Origin: Maritimibacter sp. DP1N21-5 | GTDB taxonomy: Bacteria; Pseudomonadota; Alphaproteobacteria; Rhodobacterales; Rhodobacteraceae | Assembly: GCF_019218295.1 (NCBI RefSeq) | Contig: NZ_JAHUZF010000006.1 | Location: forward strand, 992,001 to 1,056,000 | Direction of reading: 5' to 3' | DNA: 64,000 nucleotides | Part shown: positions 44,530 through 53,735 of the stretch, one piece after another | Layout of the letters: each line of letters starts with the position of its first letter | Numbering within the stretch: the stretch's first letter is position 1 | The notes under the pieces: model-generated | Seen by the model: only the letters and a program-made list of their open reading frames with translations | Databases searched by the model: none | Told to the model about the DNA's origin: nothing | Translations under genes and position numbers: made by a program

Positions 44530-44584
44530 GAACTGCGGGCGCTGTATGAACCGCGTCCGTCAATCCTCTGAAACAAATGAAAAA

Positions 44585-45712
44585 TCAGTCGTCTGAATTG
44601 GCTTCCGCGCGGCTCTTGCCGGAGACGTCCATGGCGAGCGTCGCGGCCATCAGCCCGTCGATATCGCCGTCCAGCACTCCCTGCGTGTCCGAGGTTTCGA
44701 ACCCCGTTCGCAGGTCCTTCACCATCTGATAGGGCTGGAGCACGTAGGACCGGATCTGGTTCCCCCACCCCGCTTCGCCCTTGGCGGCATGGGCCTCGTT
44801 GATCGCCGCGTTCCGGCGGTCGAGCTCCAGCTGGTAGAGCCGCGATTTCAGGGCCTTCATGGCGATATCGCGGTTCTGGTGCTGGGATTTTTCCGAGGAC
44901 GTCACCACGATGCCGGTCGGGATGTGGGTGATGCGCACGGCGGAGTCGGTCGTGTTCACGTGCTGCCCACCCGCGCCCGACGACCGATAGGTGTCGATGC
45001 GAATGTCGTTGGGCTGCACGTCGATCTCGATGTTGTCGTCCACGACCGGATAGACCCAGACCGACGAAAAAGACGTGTGCCGCCGCGCGGCCGAGTCATA
45101 GGGCGAAATGCGCACGAGCCGATGCACGCCTGACTCCGACTTGAGCCAGCCATAGGCATTGTGCCCGGAAATCTTGTAGGTCGCGGACTTGATCCCTGCC
45201 TCTTCACCCGGCGTCGTGGATTGAAGCTCGACGGTGTAGCCGTGCTGCTCGGCCCAACGCACATACATGCGCGCGAGCATCGAGGCCCAGTCGCAGCTTT
45301 CCGTGCCGCCCGCGCCCGAGTGAACCTCGAGGAAGCTGTCGTTGGGGTCGGCCTCGCCATTGAGGAGCGCCTCGAGTTCCGCCTGCGCAGCCTTCTCGCG
45401 CAGCTTCTTCAGCGCGCCCTCGGCATCTTTCACGACCTCGGCGTCGTCTTCCATCTCGCCCAGTTCGATCAACTCGACCGAGTCGGAGAGCTCTTGCGCC
45501 ATGTCCTTGTAGCCGTCCATGGCGCCCACCAGCGCCTGGCGTTCCCGCATGAGCTTCTGCGCCCGGTCCGGGTCGTTCCAGAGATCCGGGTTCTCGGTCA
45601 TGGCGTTGAGTTCTTCCATCCGGTGCTCGGCGGTTTCCCAACCGATCCGTTGCCGAAGAAGCTTCAACGACTTCTCGATCGCCTCGACGTTGTTCTGAGC
45701 CTCTGCCCGCAT
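44585..45712 (-). CDS. prfB: Peptide chain release factor 2
   Basis: A 375-residue RF2 recognising UGA and UAA. The catalytic GGQ is at 248-250 (SSGAGGQHVNTTDS). The anticodon-like tripeptide, SPF in E. coli, reads SPY at residues 203-205 (RISPYDSAARRHTSF). The frame is continuous from the ATG: there is no in-frame UGA near codon 26 and so no programmed frameshift, unlike E. coli. Confidence 0.96.
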   Translation of the reverse strand: MRAEAQNNVEAIEKSLKLLRQRIGWETAEHRMEELNAMTENPDLWNDPDRAQKLMRERQALVGAMDGYKDMAQELSDSVELIELGEMEDDAEVVKDAEGALKKLREKAAQAELEALLNGEADPNDSFLEVHSGAGGTESCDWASMLARMYVRWAEQHGYTVELQSTTPGEEAGIKSATYKISGHNAYGWLKSESGVHRLVRISPYDSAARRHTSFSSVWVYPVVDDNIEIDVQPNDIRIDTYRSSGAGGQHVNTTDSAVRITHIPTGIVVTSSEKSQHQNRDIAMKALKSRLYQLELDRRNAAINEAHAAKGEAGWGNQIRSYVLQPYQMVKDLRTGFETSDTQGVLDGDIDGLMAATLAMDVSGKSRAEANSDD

Positions 45713-45777
45713 GGTCGCCTCTGTCCTTGGTTCGTCCGGTCACATATCAACGGGGGGCCTGTGCGGCAAGGCCGCCG

Positions 45778-47067
45778 CTAGTGCGGCGTGCCGATCCGCC
45801 GCTCGATGGCGAGCGCGAGCCCGTCGATCACCGCCGTGAAGGCCTCGGTCCGGGCGACGCGTGCCTCCGGGCAGACCGCGCGTCCGGCTTCTTCCACCAG
45901 CGACATGAGCGACGAGCCCCCGACCATGACCAGCGTGCCGACCTCACCGGGGGTCACTGCGGCCAGGTCGAGCGTGTCGCGGATCGCGTCCTCGAGCCGG
46001 ACCTGCATGTCCGCCAACGCCGTATCGAGCGAGGCTCGCGTGATCTCTGCTGAGAGCCGCGCTTCGATCAGTCCCAGTGCGATTTTGCCTGCACCCTCGG
46101 GCTTGTTCGCGGCGATCTTGCCCCTCTCGACGGCGAAGGCGATATCATGGCCTAGCTCGGCTTCCAGCACGGTCTCGAGCCGCTCCACCCGCACCCGGTC
46201 GACCGCATATTTCACCAGATGCGCGACCTCCCGGCGGGTTTCGGCGGTGTAGAGAAAAGGAATACGCGCCCAGGTGGCCAGATCGACGAAGATCGCTTTC
46301 GGCATGGGGAGAAGCCCGGGTCCGAACTCGCGTCTGAGTTCTCCGCCATGGCCGAGAAGCGGCATCACATGGGTCAGTGACAGGTGCTGGTCGAAGTCGG
46401 TGCCGCCCAGCCGGATCCCGTGGCTCGCGAGGATGTCCGGCCCATCGTTTCCGGTCCGGAACAGGGTGAAATCCGACGTGCCGCCACCGATGTCGACGAC
46501 GAGTCCCAGCTTTTCAGTGTCGTTCGCCCCTTGATTGGCCAGCGCGGCCGCCTCGGGTTCCAGCACGAAGCGCACATGGACGAACCCCGCGGCACGCAGA
46601 CAGGCGGCAAGGTCCGCGGCGGCGCGCGCGTCACGCTCGGGGTCGGCCGAGTGGAAATGCACCGGCCGACCACAGACGACGCGGGTGAAGGTCAGCCCCG
46701 TCATCCGTTCGGCCCGCTCTTTCACCTCACAGAGAAATGCCGTCACTATATCCGCGATCGTGCGACGCTTGCCGCCGATGAGCTTTGCTTCGTGAAAGAG
46801 CGTCGTGCCCAGCACGCTTTTCAGCGCACGCATGTAACGGCCCTCCTCGCCCGCGATCAGCGCCTCGCCCGCGGGCGCGCCGATCTTCATCTTCCCGCCG
46901 GTGGGAAAGAACACGGCGGTCGGCAGGGTATCCTGACCCTGTTCCAGCGGCAGCCGGAAGACGCGGCCCCGGTCCACCACGGCCACGGCGGAATTGGACG
47001 TGCCGAAGTCGATGGCGAGCGTTTCGGTCACGCGGTCTGTCATGGTGGTCGGCGTGGCGGTCGGCAT
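45778..47067 (-). CDS. YegD-type Hsp70 family protein
   Basis: A 429-residue actin-fold ATPase with only the nucleotide-binding part of Hsp70: phosphate 1 AIDFGTSNSAVAV, phosphate 2 LVVDIGGGTSDFTLF, adenosine motif TLVMVGGSSLMSLVEEA. The substrate-binding domain of DnaK is missing, as in YegD. Its clients are unknown. The ATG at 47067 has GGGAG seven bases upstream; an ATG eight codons later is closer to the conserved region. It is 60 bases downstream of aglK on the same strand. Confidence 0.9.
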   Translation of the reverse strand: MPTATPTTMTDRVTETLAIDFGTSNSAVAVVDRGRVFRLPLEQGQDTLPTAVFFPTGGKMKIGAPAGEALIAGEEGRYMRALKSVLGTTLFHEAKLIGGKRRTIADIVTAFLCEVKERAERMTGLTFTRVVCGRPVHFHSADPERDARAAADLAACLRAAGFVHVRFVLEPEAAALANQGANDTEKLGLVVDIGGGTSDFTLFRTGNDGPDILASHGIRLGGTDFDQHLSLTHVMPLLGHGGELRREFGPGLLPMPKAIFVDLATWARIPFLYTAETRREVAHLVKYAVDRVRVERLETVLEAELGHDIAFAVERGKIAANKPEGAGKIALGLIEARLSAEITRASLDTALADMQVRLEDAIRDTLDLAAVTPGEVGTLVMVGGSSLMSLVEEAGRAVCPEARVARTEAFTAVIDGLALAIERRIGTPH

Positions 47068-47127
47068 GGGCGGCTCCCGGTCGGAAAGCGGCCTGCCTAT
47101 CCTGCCCCGACGCCCCGCGCAAGCGTG

Positions 47128-48216
47128 TCAGCGCATGGTCTGACCGTTGGAGAACAGATGCACCTTCGCCGGGTCCGCGGTCAGCCGAACCTTGTTTCCG
47201 CGCAGCCCCTTGTGGATGCCGGGGAGCTTCGCGATCACCGGCGGTGCGTCGCCCTCGGTCTCGAAGTAAAGGACTGTGACCTCGCCCAGCCGTTCGACAT
47301 AGTCGACGGTGCCTTCGTAGACGGCCGGTTCCCCGTCCTTGGCAAAGACCATGTCCTCCGGCCGCACGCCCACGTTGACGGCGCGGCTCTTGTCGGCCTC
47401 CTGCGTGGCGATGGCGCTGATCGCGGTTTCGCCATGTGCAAGGCTCACCGTCGTCTGCGCCCCCGTCCCGGTCACTTCGCCCGGCAGGAGGTTCATGGCG
47501 GGCGAACCGATGAACTGCGCCACGAACTCGTTGTCCGGCGTCTCGTAGAGCTCGAGCGGCGAGCCGACCTGCGCGATGCCCTTGTTGGCCAGCACCACGA
47601 TCCTGTCGGCCAGCGTCATCGCCTCGACCTGGTCGTGGGTGACATAGATCATCGTCGAATTGGGCATCGCTTCCTTCAATTGCGCAATCTCGATCCGGGT
47701 CGCGACGCGCAGCGCCGCGTCGAGATTCGAGAGCGGCTCGTCGAAGAGATAGACCTTGGGATCGCGCACGATGGCGCGGCCGATAGCGACGCGTTGGCGT
47801 TGCCCCCCGGACAGCTCCTTGGGCAGCCGGTCCAGAAGCACGTCGAGTTGCAGGATCTTGGCCGCGCGGCGCACCGCCTGGTCGATTTCGTCCTTCGATT
47901 TCTTCGCGATCTTCAGCGAAAACGACATGTTGTCGTAGACTGTCATATGCGGATAGAGCGCGTAGCTCTGGAACACCATGGCGATGCCGCGCTCCGATGG
48001 CGGTACGTCGTTCACCAGCAGCCCGTCGATCTCGAGGGTTCCGGAGGTGATCTTCTCGAGCCCCGCGATCATCCTGAGAAGCGTGGACTTGCCACAGCCC
48101 GAAGGCCCCACGAAGACGATCAGTTCCCCGGTCTTGATGTCGAGGTCGATGTTCTTCAACACCTCGACCTTGCCGCCGTAGGTCTTGCCCACATCGGTCA
48201 GTTTCAGATCGGCCAT
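47128..48216 (-). CDS. aglK: AglK, alpha-glucoside ABC transporter ATPase
   Basis: A 362-residue MalK/UgpC-type ATPase: Walker [10 protein letters not shown], signature LSGGQRQRVAIGRA, Walker B VYLFDEPLSNLDA, plus a C-terminal regulatory OB domain ending in HLFSNGQ. The start at 48216 follows GGGAGGAAACC; the frame opens upstream inside aglA. It lies 14 bases after aglA, completing the aglEFGAK set. Confidence 0.93.
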   Translation of the reverse strand: MADLKLTDVGKTYGGKVEVLKNIDLDIKTGELIVFVGPSGCGKSTLLRMIAGLEKITSGTLEIDGLLVNDVPPSERGIAMVFQSYALYPHMTVYDNMSFSLKIAKKSKDEIDQAVRRAAKILQLDVLLDRLPKELSGGQRQRVAIGRAIVRDPKVYLFDEPLSNLDAALRVATRIEIAQLKEAMPNSTMIYVTHDQVEAMTLADRIVVLANKGIAQVGSPLELYETPDNEFVAQFIGSPAMNLLPGEVTGTGAQTTVSLAHGETAISAIATQEADKSRAVNVGVRPEDMVFAKDGEPAVYEGTVDYVERLGEVTVLYFETEGDAPPVIAKLPGIHKGLRGNKVRLTADPAKVHLFSNGQTMR

Positions 48217-48230
48217 GGTTTCCTCCCTGC

Positions 48231-49889
48231 CTACCCCTGGTTCGCGCGTTCTCTGAGCAGGATCGACGGCTGCCAATGCGCAAGATGTATCTGTCCCTCG
48301 TGGCGCGGATGCGCGGCGTTGAGCTCGGCGCCGATTTCCAGCCAGTCACCCTTGGGCGGGGTGAGCGTCACCGGCACCTCACCCAGGTTGATCGCGAAAA
48401 AGATCTCTTCGCCGTCATGGATGCGCCGGAACGACAGCACCTGCCCGTAGGCGCGCAGATCCTCGATCCCACCCTTCTTGAGCGCCGGATGCGTGTTGCG
48501 GAACGCGATGGCGCGGCGGTAGTGATGGATGAGCGCGCCGGGATCGGCATCGGCCCGGTCCACCGCCAGCGCGAGGTGGTCCTGCGGCACGGGAAGCCAG
48601 CTCTTGGCGCCATGCGTGAACCCGCCAAGCGCGCGGTCGTGGTCCCAGACCATCGGCGTGCGGCATCCGTCCCGGCCCTTGAATTCGGGCCAGAACTCGA
48701 TCCCGTAAGGGTCCTGAAGGTCCTCGAAGGCGATGTCGGCCTCGGGCAGCCCCAGTTCCTCGCCCTGATAGATGCAGGCCGAGCCCTTGAGGCACATCAG
48801 GAGCGTCATGAAGCCCCGCGCGGCGGCGGGCGAGAGGTTCCAGCGGGTGATATGGCGCACCACGTCGTGGTTGGAATAGGCCCAGCAGGCCCAGCCATCG
48901 GGCGCCACATCCTCGACCGCCTGAAGCGTCTCGGCGACGTAAGCCGCGCTTGGCGTCGCGCCGGACAGCAGTTCAAAGGCGTAACACATCTGCATGAGGT
49001 CATCGCCCTTGGTGTATTCGCCAAGGATATCGAGCCCGCGCTGGTCGTCGCCCACCTCACCCACGGCGGCGGCGTTATAGTGCTTCATCACCTCGCGCAG
49101 CTTGCGCAGGAACAGAAGGTTCTCGGGACGCGACTTGTCATAAAGGTGGTTCTGCCAGGTATAGGGGTTCACCGAGGGCGCGGTCTTGGACTGGCGTTCC
49201 TCGGGTTTGAGCGCCGGGTTGTTCCGCAGTTCGGCGTCATGGGTGTAGAAGTTGATCGTGTCGAGCCGGAATCCGTCCACCCCGCGTTCGAGCCAGAACC
49301 GCGCGACGCCCAGAAGCGCCTCCCGCACCTCCTCATTATGGAAATTGAGGTCGGGCTGCGACGTCAGGAAGTTATGCAGGTAGTATTGGAGCCGTCCCGG
49401 ATCCCATTGCCAGGCGCTCCCCCCGAAGATCGACAGCCAGTTGTTGGGCGGCGTCCCGTCATCCTTGGCGTCGGCCCAGACATACCAGTCGGCACGCGGG
49501 TTCTCGCGGCTCGCCCGGCTTGCCTTGAACCAGGGGTGTTCGTCCGACGTATGCGACAGGACGAGGTCGATCATGACCTTGATGCCGAGCGCATGGGCCG
49601 TTTCGATCACCGCATCGAAATCCGCGAGGCTCCCGAACATCGGGTCCACGTCGAAGTAATCCGACACGTCATAGCCGAAGTCTTTCATCGGCGAGGTGAA
49701 GAAGGGCGAGATCCAGACCGCATCCACACCGAGCGAGGCGATGTAGGGCAGCCGCCCCACGATCCCCAGAAGGTCGCCGATCCCGTCGCCGTTCGAGTCC
49801 TGATAGCTGCGCGGATAGATCTGGTAGATCACTGCGCCCCGCCACCAGTCAGGGTCCTTGGCAAGATGCGTGTGGTTCTGGGTCGTCAA
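48231..49889 (-). CDS. aglA: Alpha-glucosidase AglA (GH13)
   Basis: A 552-residue cytoplasmic GH13 alpha-glucosidase. The barrel motifs are DLVLSHTSDEHPWF, GVDGFRLDTINF (nucleophile Asp), AAVGEVGD (acid/base Glu) and YSNHDVVRH. It begins with WWRGAVIYQIYPRSYQDSNGDG. It would split imported sucrose, maltose or trehalose-type alpha-glucosides. Within the agl operon: 12 bases after aglG, 14 before aglK. Confidence 0.94.
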   Translation of the reverse strand: MTTQNHTHLAKDPDWWRGAVIYQIYPRSYQDSNGDGIGDLLGIVGRLPYIASLGVDAVWISPFFTSPMKDFGYDVSDYFDVDPMFGSLADFDAVIETAHALGIKVMIDLVLSHTSDEHPWFKASRASRENPRADWYVWADAKDDGTPPNNWLSIFGGSAWQWDPGRLQYYLHNFLTSQPDLNFHNEEVREALLGVARFWLERGVDGFRLDTINFYTHDAELRNNPALKPEERQSKTAPSVNPYTWQNHLYDKSRPENLLFLRKLREVMKHYNAAAVGEVGDDQRGLDILGEYTKGDDLMQMCYAFELLSGATPSAAYVAETLQAVEDVAPDGWACWAYSNHDVVRHITRWNLSPAAARGFMTLLMCLKGSACIYQGEELGLPEADIAFEDLQDPYGIEFWPEFKGRDGCRTPMVWDHDRALGGFTHGAKSWLPVPQDHLALAVDRADADPGALIHHYRRAIAFRNTHPALKKGGIEDLRAYGQVLSFRRIHDGEEIFFAINLGEVPVTLTPPKGDWLEIGAELNAAHPRHEGQIHLAHWQPSILLRERANQG

Positions 49890-49901
49890 GTCTGTCGGTC
49901 C

Positions 49902-51053
49902 TTACTTCACCGAGCCGGCCAGAAGGCCGCGCACGAGATAACGTTGCATGAGGAAAAACACGGCGAGCGGCACCGCCATGGAGACGAAGGCCGCGGTGGC
50001 CAGTACTTCCCAGTTGCCCCCGAAGGTGCCCAGAAGCTCGACGATGTGACGTGTCATGACCGTGGTCTGTCCCGTGCTGTCGACGAGGAACACGAGTGCG
50101 ACGAGCAGGTCGTTCCATGTCCAGAGGAACTGGAAGATCGCAAAAGAGGCGAGCGCGGGGAAGGACAGCGGCAGGATGATCCGGATGAAGATCTGGAAAT
50201 CCGTCGCCCCGTCCACGCGCGCGTTCTCGATGATGTCGCGCGGCAGGCCCGCCATGTAGTTTCGGAGCAGGTAGATCGCGAGTGGCAACCCGAACCCGGT
50301 ATGTGCGAGCCAGACCCCGAGATAGCCCTTCCCGATCCCCAGCGCGAGATGCAGCTTCAGGAGCGGAATGAGCGCCAGTTGCAGGGGGACGACCAGCAGC
50401 GCGACCACGAAGGCGATCAGAAGCGCGCGCCCGGCGAAATCCATCCAGGCGAGCGCATAGGCCGCGAAGGCCGCGAAGAGGATCGGGATGATCGTCGCGG
50501 GAATGGTCACCGTCAGCGTGTTGAAGAACGCCTTCGAGATATTTGCGTTGCCGCCCGAGAAGAGCATGTATTCATAATTGGCGAGCGTGAACTCCGGCGG
50601 CTGGCTCGCCGTGACGAAGACGCGCTGGCCCCGGCCCGAAATCTGGTCCTCGTTGCCTTCCCAGCGGTAGCTTCCGTCCTGATTGAGTGTGAAGCGCTCG
50701 CCCTCGCCCATGTCGGCGGTGTCCCCTGGGGCATAGGCGCTCACATCGCGCGACGACACGCCCCAGGCGCTGATCTGGGTGGTGGAGCCCTCCTCGCCGT
50801 AAAGATTGCCTTCGACCACGAACAGGTCGCCCTCTTCGACGCGGACGTCGTCGGGTTCGGCGGTGCGAAGCTGTTCGGTCTGTTCCGTCGGGATGAAGGC
50901 CTTCCACCAGCCCGAGGCAGCGATCTGGTCGGCGGTGCGGAAGGAACTCACCAGAAGTCCGACGGTCGGGAAGAGCCAGAGCGCCACCAGAAGCACGACC
51001 GAGATGTTCACGGCCCAGCCGAGGGCGGGCTTGCGTCCTGCGATATTGTCCAT
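49902..51053 (-). CDS. aglG: AglG, alpha-glucoside ABC permease
   Basis: A 383-residue MalG-type permease. After the first helix (AVNISVVLLVALWLFPTVGLLVSSF) it carries a large periplasmic insertion (about residues 45-155), as in rhizobial AglG. The permease domain includes the EAA loop ENARVDGATDFQIFIRIILPLSFPALA. Its ATG overlaps the aglF stop (TGATG). Confidence 0.93.
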   Translation of the reverse strand: MDNIAGRKPALGWAVNISVVLLVALWLFPTVGLLVSSFRTADQIAASGWWKAFIPTEQTEQLRTAEPDDVRVEEGDLFVVEGNLYGEEGSTTQISAWGVSSRDVSAYAPGDTADMGEGERFTLNQDGSYRWEGNEDQISGRGQRVFVTASQPPEFTLANYEYMLFSGGNANISKAFFNTLTVTIPATIIPILFAAFAAYALAWMDFAGRALLIAFVVALLVVPLQLALIPLLKLHLALGIGKGYLGVWLAHTGFGLPLAIYLLRNYMAGLPRDIIENARVDGATDFQIFIRIILPLSFPALASFAIFQFLWTWNDLLVALVFLVDSTGQTTVMTRHIVELLGTFGGNWEVLATAAFVSMAVPLAVFFLMQRYLVRGLLAGSVK

Positions 51054-52060
51054 CAGCGCATCTCCCTGCGGGCCGTGCGCACGTTCCAGACGAGGATCGG
51101 CAGCACGAGCAGCATGATCACCATCGCGCTTGCCGAACCCACGCCCCAGTCGTTGGCACGAAAGAGCTTGTCATACATGTAGTTGGCCAGAACCTGCGTG
51201 CCCCATTGCCCATTGGTCATGGCAAAGACGATGTCGAATATCTTGAGCACCACGATGGTGATCGTGGTCCAGACCACCATGATCGTCGGCATGATCTGGG
51301 GCACCTTGATCTTGAAGAAGATCTGCCAGGGGTTGGCCCCGTCCACGATGGCCGCCTCGATGGTTTCCTCGGGGATACCGCGCAGCGCGGCCGAAAGGAT
51401 CACCATGGCAAAGCCCGTCTGGATCCAGATGAGCACCACCATGAGGAGGAGCGAATTGAGCCAAGGGATCGTGAGCCAGGCCTGCGGCGCGTCGCCGCCC
51501 AAGGCCAGGTAGACGGCGTTCAGGATGCCGATCTGCTCTTCCCCCGCAGGTCGGTAGTCGTAGACGAGCTTGAAGATGACCGATGCCCCGACGAAGGAAA
51601 TCGCCATCGGCATGAAGATCAGCGACTTGGCGATGTTGCCCCAGGCGAGCCGGTCGGTGAGTTGCGCGATGATGAGCCCGAAGGCGGTCGAGGCCGCCGG
51701 CACGATGAGGAGCCAGAAGAAGTTGTTCCAGAGCGCCTCCCAGAACTTGGGATCGCCCAGCATCTGTGCGTAGTTGTCCCCGCCGGCCCAGACATAGGCG
51801 CCGCCTGCGACCCGGTCGGTCAGCGACAGGCGGATCGTCTCGACCACCGGATAGGCAAGGTAAAGGCAAAGGGCCGCGAAGGCCGGGAAAAGAAAGAGCC
51901 AGGGGCGGATCAGGTTCGCCCGGTTGATGTTGCGCCCGGCCTTGGGGCCGCGGGCGGGATACAGCACCCGGTCGAGAAAGAGGTTGGACAGGTAGAAATA
52001 CCCGATGGCCACGACGACGGCGACACCGACCGTCAGGACCGCTTGGATGGCTGGATGCAT
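51053..52060 (-). CDS. aglF: AglF, alpha-glucoside ABC permease
   Basis: A 335-residue MalF-type permease with about eight helices. The first (AVLTVGVAVVVAIGYFYLSNLFL) is followed by the RPWLFLFPAFAALCLYLAYPVVETIRLS segment, and the EAA loop is EAAIVDGANPWQIFFKIKVPQIMPTI. GAGGAGAGGGGAACGAC precedes the ATG. It is separated from aglE by 71 bases with a hairpin. Confidence 0.94.
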   Translation of the reverse strand: MHPAIQAVLTVGVAVVVAIGYFYLSNLFLDRVLYPARGPKAGRNINRANLIRPWLFLFPAFAALCLYLAYPVVETIRLSLTDRVAGGAYVWAGGDNYAQMLGDPKFWEALWNNFFWLLIVPAASTAFGLIIAQLTDRLAWGNIAKSLIFMPMAISFVGASVIFKLVYDYRPAGEEQIGILNAVYLALGGDAPQAWLTIPWLNSLLLMVVLIWIQTGFAMVILSAALRGIPEETIEAAIVDGANPWQIFFKIKVPQIMPTIMVVWTTITIVVLKIFDIVFAMTNGQWGTQVLANYMYDKLFRANDWGVGSASAMVIMLLVLPILVWNVRTARREMR

Positions 52061-52082
52061 GTCGTTCCCCTCTCCTCGAAAG

Positions 52083-52107
52083 GGCGGCCCACGTCACGCG
52101 GGCCGCC
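52083..52107 (-). terminator. Intercistronic hairpin between aglE and aglF
   Basis: GGCGGCCC (52083-52090) and GGGCCGCC (52100-52107) with a nine-base loop. It lies between the binding-protein gene and the permease genes, without a T-run, as in the pst operon here. It probably favours aglE mRNA. Confidence 0.65.
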
Positions 52108-52131
52108 AGTCGTTCGGCGACAGCGCTGCGC

Positions 52132-53499
52132 TTACTTCAGCGCTTCCCAGCTTGCCTGAATCTCGTCGGCCACTTCCTGCGCCGATTTCGCGCCGGAGGT
52201 GTAGTCGACCATCCCGGTCCAGAAGCTGCCGGCACCCACGCCACCGGGCATGAGGTCGGAGCCGTCAAAGCGGAAGGTGGTCGCTTCGAGCAGGATGTCG
52301 TTCATCTTGCCCAGCGTCGGGTCCGAGAAGAGCGCCGTGTTCACGCCCTTGTGCGGGGTGAGGAAGCCTTTCTGCGCCATCCAGAGTTCATGCGCGATGG
52401 GCGTGGTAAGCCACTCCATGAACACATGGGCCGCTTCGTTGTCGTTCGTGATGCCCCAGACGGTGCCCGCGCCCAGAACCGGCGTGCCGAGATCACCTTC
52501 ACCCGAGGCCGGGAAGTAGAAGAAGTCCACATCCGCACCGACTTCCGTGCCTTCGGGGAAGAATGCGGGAATGAAGGACGCCTGCCGGTGCATGTAGCAC
52601 TGGGGCGGCGCGCCGAAGAGCCCCTTGGGGCTGTCGCGGAAGTCGGTCGTCGCCGCGCCCTGCTTGCCGCCCACGACGTTCTCGTCGACGGTTGCGAATT
52701 CGCCATAGGCTTCGATGGCGCTGACCACTTCGGGCGAATTGAACGGCAGTTCATTCGCGACCCAGGCGTCGTAGTTCTCGGGCGTGGTCGTGCGCAGCAT
52801 CATGTCCTCGACCCAGTCGGTCGCGGGCCAGCCGGTCGCGCCACCGGACCCGAGCCCGATGCACCAGGGCGTCTCGCCGTCCGCCACGATCTGCTCGGTG
52901 AGGGCCTTCAGTTCCTCCATGGTCCCGGGCACCTCGTAACCGGCGTCCTCGAAGTTCTCCGGCACATACCAGACCAGCGATTTCACATCGACCTTGTAGA
53001 AGAAGCCATAAAGCGCCTCGGTCCCGTCAGGTCCGGGCACGGTCGCGAGATCGACCCAGGATTGCCCAGCGGCGTAGTTTTCGGCAGTCCAATTGGCGAG
53101 GTCCTCGCCCAGCGGCGTCACATAGCCAAGCTCGGCCATATCAGCGAGCAGCCCAGGCTGTGGGAACACCGCAACGTTGGGGGCCGAGCCCGCTTCGGCG
53201 TCGATGCGGATCTGCTGCTCGAAGCTGTCGGAGCCGACGTAAGAGACATCCGCCCCGGTCGCCTCTTCGAAATAGGCCAGCATGTTCTCGACCATGTCCT
53301 GGTCAGGGCCGAGCCAGGGGCCCGCGACCGTCAGGGTCTGGCCCGACAGGTCATTGGCGTCTGCAAAGGCAGTGTAGCTGTCCCAATTGAAGTCGCCCTC
53401 GCCGATGGGCATCATCAGGTCCTGTGCCGTTGCGCCGCCCGCCATCAGCGCAAGCAAGGCCACGCTCGCGGACAAGCGCTTGTTGAATGTCTGTTTCAT
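52132..53499 (-). CDS. aglE: AglE, periplasmic alpha-glucoside-binding protein
   Basis: A 455-residue sugar-binding protein (family 1) with a signal peptide (LSASVALLALMAGGATAQ). Family features include GQTLTVAGPWLGPDQDM, GADVSYVGSDSFEQQI and the GIGSG-like LGSGGATGWPATDWVEDM. It is the first gene of the minus-strand agl operon; a predicted AglR operator (53561-53572) lies 62 bases upstream of its ATG. Confidence 0.94.
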   Translation of the reverse strand: MKQTFNKRLSASVALLALMAGGATAQDLMMPIGEGDFNWDSYTAFADANDLSGQTLTVAGPWLGPDQDMVENMLAYFEEATGADVSYVGSDSFEQQIRIDAEAGSAPNVAVFPQPGLLADMAELGYVTPLGEDLANWTAENYAAGQSWVDLATVPGPDGTEALYGFFYKVDVKSLVWYVPENFEDAGYEVPGTMEELKALTEQIVADGETPWCIGLGSGGATGWPATDWVEDMMLRTTTPENYDAWVANELPFNSPEVVSAIEAYGEFATVDENVVGGKQGAATTDFRDSPKGLFGAPPQCYMHRQASFIPAFFPEGTEVGADVDFFYFPASGEGDLGTPVLGAGTVWGITNDNEAAHVFMEWLTTPIAHELWMAQKGFLTPHKGVNTALFSDPTLGKMNDILLEATTFRFDGSDLMPGGVGAGSFWTGMVDYTSGAKSAQEVADEIQASWEALK

Positions 53500-53560
53500 G
53501 AAAACCTCCCAGATTTCGATCTTGCCCCGAAGGGCAATGGCTCATCGCGGCTCATTTTCT

Positions 53561-53572
53561 CAAACCGCTTTG
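53561..53572. promoter_or_regulatory. Predicted AglR operator upstream of aglE
   Basis: CAAACCGCTTTG, one mismatch from the perfect palindrome at 53718. It lies 62 bases before the aglE start, where a LacI-type repressor would block the agl operon. CG-centred palindromes are typical LacI-family sites. Confidence 0.65.
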
Positions 53573-53717
53573 GATGCCCATACCTCTCTCATGACCGTGC
53601 CAGAGTCAATTCCGCTTTCCGCATCTCCCGGGAAATTCATTGCCGCGCTGCAGAATAACAAATATTTCTGCCACCCTTTGACGAAGTGGTGGGAGGTCGC
53701 TAGGGTCCGCGATAATC

Positions 53718-53729
53718 CAAACCGGTTTG
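53718..53729. promoter_or_regulatory. Predicted AglR operator overlapping the aglR translation start
   Basis: CAAACCGGTTTG, a perfect 12-base palindrome with CG centre, ending six bases before the aglR ATG. It implies autoregulation of aglR and of the downstream bgl and glk genes. Confidence 0.7.
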
Positions 53730-53735
53730 AATGAT

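Noticed and set aside
45640..45712. Programmed +1 frameshift in prfB
   Set aside because: The frame is continuous from the ATG with no in-frame UGA in the early codons.
48276..51182. A 968-codon plus-strand open frame across the agl genes
   Set aside because: Antisense to aglA and aglG, low-complexity composition, no ribosome site or domain; a codon-bias artefact of high GC.
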